Source: an uncultured Alphaproteobacteria bacterium
GTDB lineage: Bacteria; Pseudomonadota; Alphaproteobacteria; RF32; CAG-239
Reading direction: 5' to 3'
Length of the DNA stretch: 39,981 bases
Assembly (NCBI GenBank): GCA_944390905.1
Contig: CALXRR010000010.1
Span: 1 to 39,981, forward strand
Both the position numbers and the translations under genes were made by a program. Shown one piece after another: positions 9,708 to 15,529 of the stretch. The notes beneath the pieces are model-generated. The model was not told the origin of the DNA. It saw only the letters and a program-made list of their open reading frames with translations, and made no database searches. Each line of letters starts with the position of its first letter. Position 1 is the stretch's first letter.

Positions 9708-9721
9708 TTGACATTTTGTCT
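9708..9721 (+). promoter_or_regulatory. Shared 14-mer with a perfect -35 hexamer
   Basis: TTGACATTTTGTCT is identical to the 14-mer at 6662-6675. It begins 2 bases after the terminator arm and 76 bases upstream of the unknown gene at 9784. The -10 region at usual spacing is poor, so this may be a regulator site rather than a simple promoter. Confidence 0.35.
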
Positions 9722-9783
9722 CAACGTGGTAGCTTGTCGGTTACAGTTAATATTATTGTCTAATTTTATTATTTTTTGTAATT

Positions 9784-10734
9784 ATGGAAAAAAAAGAACT
9801 ATCTTTTCAGGAATTGACTGAGAAGTTAAAACGAGTTTTTGAAAAGCAATATCATGCCGGTTATGAGGTTGCAGATCCTGCCAGAATGTATTTAATTCAG
9901 GCTGAGGAAAAGCGCCAGTTGGTGGTTGCTTTGCAGATGGTTAAAAAATCTGAAAATCCTGATTGTAAATTTGTTCTGTATTATCCGGTTATGCATGAAG
10001 TGGAAGTGGTGGATGTTAATGAATGGCAGAAGCTGCGTCCGTTCCGCTATAACTATTCGAAAAAGAAAAAGTTCTACGGTCCGTATATGATGGTAGAAAT
10101 TTCGGAGGATGAAAAAGGACAGTTGGTCTTCACGCAGTGTATTCGTCCGGTGTGGAATCGAATGTTACCTGCCGGAAAGCAGGAGGCTGAAGCTTTTTTG
10201 AATGTACGTTTTTTGCTGTCATCTGATACGGAGCTAGTCGATAAAGCTTGGGACTTCGGAAAGGAAATCAAGCCTTATGTGTGGGAGAAAACCGTTGGAT
10301 ACTGCTATATGTTTACGGATTCTATAGGTGCAGCTCAGACGTGGTTGATTAACAGCTCTTGTGAGCGTGTCAATGATGTAAAAGGTTTGCGCTTTTTAAC
10401 AGAGCCGAAGCTCTTTCCGGTAGAAAATGGATATATGTACTTTAACGGCGATGGTTTCTTTGCGCGAAAGTCCAAGTATTTGGATAAAGACGAAATTCGG
10501 GCGAAGTTTCATGAGGTGTTGAGACAATATCCGGAGGCAATTTTCTATGGTCATCTGATTCCGGTGTATTATAAGAGCAAGCCTTATTGGTTGGTAGGTA
10601 TTTCGGATAAGTCAGCATGCTGGAGCATTTTGATTAGTCCGGAAAACGAGGAAATAAGAAAGGTTCATCGTTTGATTGAGGACGTTCCATTGCAGATTGC
10701 TTCTCCTAATGATGGTGTATTCTTTGGAAAGTAA
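9784..10734 (+). CDS. Unknown protein, paralogue of the preceding gene in its C-terminal domain
   Basis: This 316-residue protein is unrecognised, with no signal peptide or membrane segment. It is rich in aromatic residues and lysine and looks like a mostly beta protein. The last ~110 residues match the gene at 8725 (IP..YK...WL.G, then C, then ASP and a terminal F). The N-terminal part differs. Its leader repeats TGTCTAATTT, also present before 889, and has no Shine-Dalgarno sequence. A terminator follows, facing the convergent FlhB-like gene. No function is proposed. Confidence 0.7.
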   Translation: MEKKELSFQELTEKLKRVFEKQYHAGYEVADPARMYLIQAEEKRQLVVALQMVKKSENPDCKFVLYYPVMHEVEVVDVNEWQKLRPFRYNYSKKKKFYGPYMMVEISEDEKGQLVFTQCIRPVWNRMLPAGKQEAEAFLNVRFLLSSDTELVDKAWDFGKEIKPYVWEKTVGYCYMFTDSIGAAQTWLINSSCERVNDVKGLRFLTEPKLFPVENGYMYFNGDGFFARKSKYLDKDEIRAKFHEVLRQYPEAIFYGHLIPVYYKSKPYWLVGISDKSACWSILISPENEEIRKVHRLIEDVPLQIASPNDGVFFGK

Positions 10735-10747
10735 AATGTATTTTTTT

Positions 10748-10777
10748 AAGGTGGTGCCTGCGGGCATCGCCTTTTTT
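10748..10777 (+). terminator. Terminator between convergent genes
   Basis: AAGGTGGTGCC (10748-10758) pairs with GGCATCGCCTT (10763-10773 approximately) through two wobbles with a TGCG-type loop. A T-run follows on the + strand and an A/T-rich run lies before it, so it may work in both directions. Confidence 0.75.
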
Positions 10778-10778
10778 G

Positions 10779-11099
10779 TTATGATTCAGACGCAGCGGCG
10801 TTCATCTTATATATATAAGAGAGAATCTCGGCTACAGCCGCAAAGGCTTCAACCGGAATCTCTTGGTCAATATCTACGGCTTTTAAAATTTCAATCAAAT
10901 CAGCGTCTTGGTGGATTTCAATCCCTTCATCAAGGGCTATTTCTATAATTTTTTCGGCTATGTGACCTTGTCCTTTAGCCAATACTTTAGGGGCATTGTC
11001 ATGATGCTGCTCGTAGCCAAGCGCTACGGCATAAGCTGGGGACAACTCGTCTTCCTTATTGTTTTTATTTTTGGCTTTGTTATTATCCTCATCAGACAT
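10779..11099 (-). CDS. Small FlhB C-terminal-domain-like protein
   Basis: This 106-residue soluble protein corresponds to the cytoplasmic C-terminal domain of the flagellar export switch FlhB, without the membrane part. The family landmarks are AVALGYEQHHDNAPKVLAKG (residues ~29-48), HIAEKIIEIALDEGI and IPVEAFAAVAEILSYIYKM. The region that in FlhB carries the autocleaved NPTH motif is absent, so the protein begins after the cleavage point. Stand-alone versions of this type occur in many flagellated bacteria. The N-terminal 18 residues are charged and low in complexity. On its own strand AAGGAT precedes the start codon. It is divergent from flgB, which supports a flagellar role. A part in substrate-specificity switching is inference. 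Confidence 0.88.
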   Translation of the reverse strand: MSDEDNNKAKNKNNKEDELSPAYAVALGYEQHHDNAPKVLAKGQGHIAEKIIEIALDEGIEIHQDADLIEILKAVDIDQEIPVEAFAAVAEILSYIYKMNAAASES

Positions 11100-11175
11100 G
11101 GTTAGCTATCCTTAAAGGTGGCGTTGTTAATTGCTATTGTACAGTTTTTTTATGCTTTTGGCAATGCTATATTTT

Positions 11176-11191
11176 TGGCATGGTTGTTGCA
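11176..11191 (+). promoter_or_regulatory. Sigma-54 (-24/-12) promoter for flgB-flgC-fliE
   Basis: TGGCATGGTTGTTGCA has the invariant GG and GC dinucleotides exactly 10 bases apart and differs from the consensus TGGCACG-N4-TTGCA at one position. It lies 46 bases upstream of the flgB start. Start of transcription would fall near 11202. Confidence 0.8.
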
Positions 11192-11236
11192 TGTATATGG
11201 TTAAATTGGGGAATTTGACCAAGGGTTACGGGGAAA

Positions 11237-11641
11237 ATGGATCTTAATAAACTTACTTTGTTCCAGATGATTGATACCGAGCGTTCGTATTTGACGGCTC
11301 GGCAAAAGGTGTTGGCTGAAAATGTGGCCAATGCCAATACCCCCGGTTATTTGCCTAAAGATGTAGAAAAACCCGTGTTTGAGACTGAAGTGAAAAAGGT
11401 TCTGGCCTTGGAGGTGACTAATCCTATGCATTTTTCAGCTTTGCCTCAGCGCGAACCGGTGGAGAATCGTGTCTATACGCCTAAAGTAACCGACCCGCTC
11501 AGTATCGACGGTAACGGGGTGATTATTGAAGATCAGCTTAATGAAGTCAGCAAAACCAAAGGTGATTATAACCGGATGCTGACGATTTATAGCTCCTTTA
11601 AGACATTAGTCAAAACCGCTAATACGAAGATTAATTCATAA
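11237..11641 (+). CDS. flgB: Flagellar basal-body rod protein FlgB
   Basis: FlgB is a proximal rod protein of the flagellar basal body, secreted by the flagellar type III system into the periplasm. The 134-residue protein has the family N-terminus with the rod signature AENVANANTPGYLPKDV (residues ~31-47) and a C-terminal helix ending in a T-rich segment that packs in the rod. GGGGAAA precedes the ATG. flgC begins 12 bases after its stop and fliE follows, the standard order. Transcription is probably from the sigma-54 promoter at 11176. Confidence 0.95.
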   Translation: MDLNKLTLFQMIDTERSYLTARQKVLAENVANANTPGYLPKDVEKPVFETEVKKVLALEVTNPMHFSALPQREPVENRVYTPKVTDPLSIDGNGVIIEDQLNEVSKTKGDYNRMLTIYSSFKTLVKTANTKINS

Positions 11642-11653
11642 GGAGTGTGAACC

Positions 11654-12067
11654 ATGAACGGAGATTTGTCTGTTAGTGCCGATATTGCTGTTTCAGGTAT
11701 GAAAGCTCAGGCCCAGCGCTTGAAGGTAATCTCTGAAAATATGGCTAATGTCGACTCTATTGCCGAGACTCCGGGGCAAGATCCTTATCGGCGGCAGGTG
11801 GTGACTTTTAAGCAATATGTTGATGCCGAAACCGGTGCTAATCTGGTTAAGGTTGATAAAATTATTAAGGATAATTCAGAGTTTATTAAAAAATATGAGC
11901 CTAATCATCCGGCGGCTGATGCTCAAGGTTATGTATCAATGCCTAATGTTAATCCGCTGATCGAGATGATGGATATGAAAGAGGCTCAGCGGACTTATGA
12001 GGCTAATCTCAGCGTAATGCAGACCGCACGTGAAATGAACTCTAGTCTTTTGGATGTGTTAAAGTAA
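11654..12067 (+). CDS. flgC: Flagellar basal-body rod protein FlgC
   Basis: FlgC is the second proximal rod subunit. The 137-residue protein carries ISENMANVDSIAETPGQDPYRRQ near the N-terminus (rod signature) and the C-terminal segment MPNVNPLIEMMDMKEAQRTYEANL typical of FlgC. AAGGAGTG precedes the ATG. It lies between flgB and fliE in one operon. Confidence 0.96.
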   Translation: MNGDLSVSADIAVSGMKAQAQRLKVISENMANVDSIAETPGQDPYRRQVVTFKQYVDAETGANLVKVDKIIKDNSEFIKKYEPNHPAADAQGYVSMPNVNPLIEMMDMKEAQRTYEANLSVMQTAREMNSSLLDVLK

Positions 12068-12089
12068 GTGGTTGAAAAGGGGATAAACC

Positions 12090-12407
12090 ATGATTAGTGA
12101 TGTTTCTAATGCTTTAAATGCTTATCAGCAGGCCTTGGGGAGAATCGGTGCCTCTCCGGCTATGAAAGAAGTCGACAAAGCTAAAGCTGATACTTCTTTT
12201 AGTGCCGTGTTGCAAAATACGGTGGAAGAGGCGGCCTCAACCATGAAAAAAGCAGAAAATATATCAATGCTTGGAATCGCCGGAAAAGCTGATGTGCAAG
12301 ATGTGGTTATGGCTATATCTAATGCCGAGCAGACCTTGGATACAGTGGTGGCTTTTCGTGATACGGCGATTAAGGCTTATAAAGAAATTATCCAAATGAA
12401 TATTTAA
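12090..12407 (+). CDS. fliE: Flagellar hook-basal body complex protein FliE
   Basis: FliE joins the MS ring to the proximal rod and is the first rod component exported. The 105-residue protein has the family C-terminus: LGIAGKADVQDVVMAISNAEQTLDTVVAFRD and an end near KEIIQMNI. GAAAAGGGG lies before the ATG. No clear terminator follows; about 45 bases later the tRNA-Leu promoter begins. It is the last flagellar gene of this small cluster. Confidence 0.95.
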   Translation: MISDVSNALNAYQQALGRIGASPAMKEVDKAKADTSFSAVLQNTVEEAASTMKKAENISMLGIAGKADVQDVVMAISNAEQTLDTVVAFRDTAIKAYKEIIQMNI

Positions 12408-12452
12408 AAGTGGTTGCAGTAGGTTATTGTTGAAGAAAAATAAAAAAAGTTC

Positions 12453-12481
12453 TTGATTTATTTTTATAAGTAATGTAATAA
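12453..12481 (+). promoter_or_regulatory. Promoter for tRNA-Leu
   Basis: TTGATT (12453-12458) and TAATAA (12476-12481) are 17 bases apart, 22 bases before the tRNA. The upstream context AAAAAAGTTCTTGA is the same as before tRNA-Ser at 24666-24679. Confidence 0.7.
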
Positions 12482-12502
12482 CTCTATTGTTTTAATAATG
12501 AT

Positions 12503-12588
12503 GCGGCCATGGCGGAACTGGTAGACGCGTAACGTTGAGGTCGTTATGGGCTAAGCCCGTGGAAGTTCAAGTCTTCTTGGCCGCACCA
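12503..12588 (+). tRNA. tRNA-Leu (anticodon GAG)
   Basis: The acceptor arm GCGGCCA (12503-12509) pairs with TGGCCGC (12578-12584), followed by discriminator A and an encoded CCA. The anticodon stem TAACG/CGTTA encloses the loop TTGAGGT, giving anticodon GAG. The long variable arm and the T-arm GGAAG-TTCAAGT-CTTCT are those of a class II leucine tRNA. Its 3' end is duplicated downstream at 12748. Confidence 0.96.
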
Positions 12589-12747
12589 ATTCAAAAGCTC
12601 CCTAAATGGGAGCTTTTTTGGTGCGGAGAAGACTATTCCTCAGGAATGTAAGCTCGCGGTGGTCACTTTGTTCCCTTGCTCACTAACATTTTCTGAGATT
12701 TTGCAGATAAAATTGATACGTTGGTATCAATTTTACTTAGCAATTCG
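12577..12747 (+). repeat. tRNA-Leu tail element, full unit (171 bp)
   Basis: The unit starts with the last 12 bases of tRNA-Leu (TTGGCCGCACCA) and ends just before a second copy of them. In order it holds the tail, a terminator hairpin (12593-12619), the tail complement GGTGCGG (12620-12626), a structured body, then TTTTGCAGA (12699-12707), an 11-bp hairpin (12709-12719 with 12724-12734) and CTTAGCAA (12736-12743). The same plan follows tRNA-Ser at 24805. No protein is supported. Confidence 0.8.
12593..12619 (+). terminator. Terminator of tRNA-Leu
   Basis: AAAAGCTCCC (12593-12602) and GGGAGCTTTT (12608-12617) form a 10-bp stem with a 5-base loop and a T-run. The outer bases CCGCACC and GGTGCGG could extend it and would sequester the tRNA 3' end in an unprocessed transcript. 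Confidence 0.9.
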
Positions 12748-12790
12748 TTGGCCGCACCAATTCAAAGCTCCCTGTAAAGGGAGCTTTTTT
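12748..12790 (+). repeat. Partial second copy of the tRNA-Leu tail element
   Basis: TTGGCCGCACCAATTCAAAG repeats the tRNA end and the start of its terminator. The stem has changed in a compensated way (CCCT with AGGG, loop GTAA; 12764-12787). Similarity stops after the T-run, where the dispersed repeat at 12791 begins. Confidence 0.85.
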
Positions 12791-12922
12791 GGAAGCTGGT
12801 GCAGCTTCACCCACTAACCTAGCTGTTGATTGTTCCGTGTTTTAATTATTCGCGACCACGGTGCCCGTGGAGCCCTAGGTTAGCTGTTGCTTGTTCTGCG
12901 TTTTAATTAGTCGCGATGCTTG
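12791..12922 (-). repeat. Dispersed hairpin repeat, copy in inverted orientation
   Basis: Read on the minus strand this contains CAGCTAACCTAGGGCTCCAC, two copies of TAATTAAAAC and the segment GTGGGTGAAGCTG, all of which occur in the same order on the plus strand in the array at 14291-15372. It lies at the 3' side of the Cys-rich gene, while the array lies at its 5' side, so the gene is bracketed by inverted copies. No gene is present between 12589 and 12943. Confidence 0.75.
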
Positions 12923-12943
12923 GGTTGTGCCCCTGTTGGGTTT

Positions 12944-13888
12944 CTAAAAGGCCATGACTGGGCGAACGGAGTAGTAGTCGAAGTCGTACTTACCGCGGTC
13001 GGCCATATTGAACGAACCACTCGTTTTGGCGATGAAGTACCACACTATGACGTCGTTATACTCAGACGACGACCAAACGTTCTCACCGCCGTTGTAAGCG
13101 TTTCCTAGGATTGTTGCTGCACTGGTACTCGCAGAAGCTTGAATTGTTTTTATTGCATTATTGAATTTAGTAAAGTTAGCTGAATTATCTAAGGCATTTT
13201 TTAATAAGCCGCCTGAAGGTAGACACCATGTTTTACCTCCTTCTTTATAATTCTTAGCGGCCCATGCCGCCGGATATTTACTGCTGTTACCTTGAGCGGT
13301 GATTTTTTCCGTATTAGTGCAACTGGCTTGTATATCTGTCAAACTAGATTCTGATGTGTAGTTTGGTAATTCGGAAATGTCTACATATTCCGTAGACCAA
13401 TAAATATGATCAGTAGCTATCGGCTCATGCGTCATTACCCAACCATTTTGGCTGGCTGATTTTTCATAGATTACAATGCCAAGCAGTTTCTTAGTGGAAA
13501 TATAGTCATTTGAACATGTTCCATCGGCATAATACAACGCGCCGATGACGCAGTTCGCGGTAGCATCTTCACATTGTTGAGACGAATCGTTCCAGACATA
13601 ACCTGTGTCACAGGTACATTCGTAGTATTTTCCATTGCAGGCTTTGCCGACTCCGGTTTGGTTGGTGTCGGTGCAGGTAAGAGTAAAGCCAAGGTCATTA
13701 CAGATTTCCGATTCGGATTTGAAGCACGCCCATTTATTACCAAATGGGCATTTGACACCGCTGCCGCCGGAGCAAGAAGTTTCGGTATAGCCTAAAGTGG
13801 CGCAATCTTGGGTGGCGACACACTGGGCAGAGGTTAAACTTGGGATTAAGGACAGACTTGTCCCTATTAACAAAAAGCGTATTTTCAT
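12944..13888 (-). CDS. Secreted Cys-rich protein with a DUF1566-like C-terminus, putative DGR target
   Basis: The 314-residue protein starts at the ATG 13886-13888 (minus strand), preceded by GGAGC. A longer frame to 13942 lacks a ribosome binding site. A signal peptide (MKIRFLLIGTSLSLIPSLTSA) leads into about 110 residues with a dozen cysteines (patterns CATLGY, CSGG, CPFGNKWAC, YYECTC). A linker with ADGTCSNDYIS follows. The C-terminal domain has WCLPSGG, VWSSSEYN and the ending SVRPVMAF, resembling DUF1566 / C-type-lectin-fold proteins. The last 53 codons contain 26 C-ending codons, compared with about one in five upstream, including the run TAC GAC TTC GAC TAC TAC TCC. That fits adenine mutagenesis of AAC-rich template codons. 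A ligand-binding surface or secreted role is inference. Confidence 0.8.
   Translation of the reverse strand: MKIRFLLIGTSLSLIPSLTSAQCVATQDCATLGYTETSCSGGSGVKCPFGNKWACFKSESEICNDLGFTLTCTDTNQTGVGKACNGKYYECTCDTGYVWNDSSQQCEDATANCVIGALYYADGTCSNDYISTKKLLGIVIYEKSASQNGWVMTHEPIATDHIYWSTEYVDISELPNYTSESSLTDIQASCTNTEKITAQGNSSKYPAAWAAKNYKEGGKTWCLPSGGLLKNALDNSANFTKFNNAIKTIQASASTSAATILGNAYNGGENVWSSSEYNDVIVWYFIAKTSGSFNMADRGKYDFDYYSVRPVMAF
12950..13105 (-). other. Putative DGR variable region
   Basis: This is the 3'-terminal part of the Cys-rich gene with the abrupt codon change. Between residues SEYN and SVRP, 18 of 31 codons are NNC. Invariant-looking positions (TGG, GGT, TCG, GTT CGC) alternate with NNC codons that could derive from AAC. 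The boundary on the 5' side is approximate. No reverse transcriptase or template repeat is seen in the window. Confidence 0.55.
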
Positions 13889-14081
13889 AACAAAAGCTCC
13901 ATTGTTTTTATAGTTAAAACAACGCACCTTTGTCAGAAACATAAGGTGCGCGGAGCTAGAAAACTGTCATCATACAGTCGGGCTTATTCGTCCAAAGGCT
14001 TATATCACCCACTCCACGCTGTGGTGGAATATTCATGATGAGGTGTTTTCTAGACACCACAGCCGGATTTCCTGACTGCAT
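13889..14081 (-). ncRNA. Structured 5' leader of the Cys-rich gene, possible pseudoknot
   Basis: On the minus strand AUGCAGUC (14081-14074) can pair with GACUGUAU (13979-13972) through one wobble. CUAGAAAA (14053-14046), inside that stem, can pair with UUUUCUAG (13963-13956), outside it, which makes a pseudoknot. Inner hairpins include CTGTGGTG with CACCACAG. A further hairpin, CGCACCTT (13923-13930) with AAGGTGCG (13943-13950), lies 35 bases before the start codon. I do not recognise a known riboswitch class. Confidence 0.5.
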
Positions 14082-14085
14082 TTTA

Positions 14086-14114
14086 AGAATACCACTTTGG
14101 TGCAAAGGTTGCAA
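14086..14114 (-). promoter_or_regulatory. Promoter for the Cys-rich gene and its leader
   Basis: On the minus strand TTGCAA (14109-14114) and TATTCT (14086-14091) are 17 bases apart. The predicted start, near 14079, coincides with the first stem of the structured leader. Confidence 0.6.
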
Positions 14115-14199
14115 GCGATTTTTGATGTAGTGATGAAATGTGGATTTTCAAGGTAGAATGGTGAAATTTTGTGTTGTTTGGCTAGTTTTGTCTAGCAGT

Positions 14200-14290
14200 T
14201 TGAGGGAAGGGGAAGGCAAGAGGGGCGGGAAAGGAAAGGGATAGGGGCGGAGAAAAGTGAAAGGCAGGCAAGTGGAAAGGGAGGAAAGGC
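14200..14290 (+). other. Purine-rich tract
   Basis: About 90 bases are almost entirely purine on the + strand, with runs of G and GA. It contains GGGAAGGG, a match to the KOPS octamer GGGNAGGG recognised by FtsK in E. coli. It lies between the promoter of the Cys-rich gene and the repeat array. No gene is supported; the minus-strand frame across it is low-complexity. Confidence 0.6.
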
Positions 14291-15372
14291 TCCGGCGGAG
14301 CCGGAGGCACAGGCTTGCAGCCTGTGGTGGATGATGTTTATAAAGATATAGGTTTGAGGTTAATAATGAAATATTGACACGCAATTAGCATTATCTAAGC
14401 AACGCGACTTCTTTGTCGCTATTCCTCAACAGCTAAGTTAGTGGGTGAAGTTGGCACAGCTTCTCCGGCGGGAGCCGGAGGCACAGGCTTGCAGCCTGTG
14501 GTGGATGATGTTTATAAAGGTATAGGTTTGAGATTAAACATAGATACTTTATTAAACGTGGATCCCCGGGTCAAGCCCGAGGATGACGGTGCAAGATGAT
14601 AGGCAAGCGGCACTATCTAAGCAACGCGAATAATTAAAACACGAAACAAACCACAGCTAACCTAGGGCTCCACGAGCATCGTGGCGCGATTTCTTTGTCG
14701 CTATTCCTCAACAGCTAAGTTAGGGGGTGAAGCTGGCACAGCTTCCCGGCGAAAGCCGGAGGCACAAGCTGTTCCAGCTTGTGGAGGATGGTTGTTTGTA
14801 ATGGTATAGGTTTAAGATTAAACATAGATACTTTATTAAATGTGGATCCCTGGGTCAAGCCCGAGGATGACAGTGCAAGATGATAGGCAGGCGGCACTAT
14901 CTAAGCAACGCGAATAATTAAAACACGAAACAAGCTACAACTAACTAATGCCCGCGGGGGCTCCCCACCTTCACGAGCATCGTGGCGCGACTTCTTTGTC
15001 TCTATTCCTCAACAGCTAAGTTAGGGGGTGAAGCTGGCACAGCTTCTCCGGCGGGAGCCGGAGGCACAGGCTTGCAGCTTGTGGAGGATGGTTGTTTGTA
15101 ATGGTATAGGTTTAAGATTAAACATAGATACTTTATTAAACGTGGATCCCCGGGTCAAGCCCGAGGATGACGGTGCAAGATGATAGGCAAGCGGCACTAT
15201 CTAAGCAACGCGAATAATTAAAACACGAAACAAACCACAGCTAACCTAGGCTCCACGAGCATCGTGGCGCGATTTCTTTGTCGCTATTCCTCAACAGCTA
15301 AGTTAGGGGGTGAAGCTGGTACAGCTTCCCGGCGAAAGCCGGAGGCACAAGCTGTTCCAGCTTGTGGATGAT
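14291..15372 (+). repeat. Array of hairpin-rich tandem repeats
   Basis: Units begin at 14291 (truncated, 173 bp), 14464, 14745, 15047 and 15328 (partial). Full units are 281, 302 and 281 bp. Two subtypes alternate, so there is a 583-bp higher-order period. Each unit carries a CCGGC-GCCGG hairpin, a second hairpin ending in TTGTG or CTGTG, the palindrome CGGGTCAAGCCCG with GGATGAC, TAATTAAAAC, CTAACCTAG, CACGAGCATCGTG and GTGAAGCTG. No gene is supported from 13889 to 15529 apart from the leader of the minus-strand gene. Confidence 0.85.
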
Positions 15373-15529
15373 GGTTGATTAAATAAGGCATGCTGGTTGG
15401 CTTGGAAAAGGATATATAAAGATGTTGCGGTTTTTGTGTATATGTTGGTTTTTGCCTTTGAGATAATTTTATAAAAAATGTAAAACAAGGGTGTCTTGGG
15501 TAAAACTAGCTTTGTTTAGAGGAGGGATA

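Noticed and set aside
12920..13108. Open frame on the + strand opposite the end of the Cys-rich gene
   Set aside because: It arises from the unusual codon composition of the putative variable region on the other strand. It has no ribosome binding site and no recognisable product.
14050..14081. Resemblance of AGTCAGGA in the structured leader to the cobalamin riboswitch B12 box
   Set aside because: The other conserved parts and the order of a cobalamin riboswitch are missing, and the downstream gene has no link to B12.
14148..14384. Minus-strand frame over the purine tract
   Set aside because: The translation is low-complexity Ser/Pro/Leu/Phe caused by the pyrimidine-only complement.
12577..15372. 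CRISPR array
   Set aside because: Repeats are 170-300 bp, hairpin-rich and without regular short unique spacers. No cas genes are present.
12500..15500. DGR reverse transcriptase or accessory gene near the putative target
   Set aside because: No frame with reverse-transcriptase motifs exists in this region or elsewhere in the window, so a complete local DGR cannot be claimed.
15373..15529. Mg2+-sensing riboswitch before mgtE
   Set aside because: I see no recognisable M-box or other conserved leader structure in this short region.
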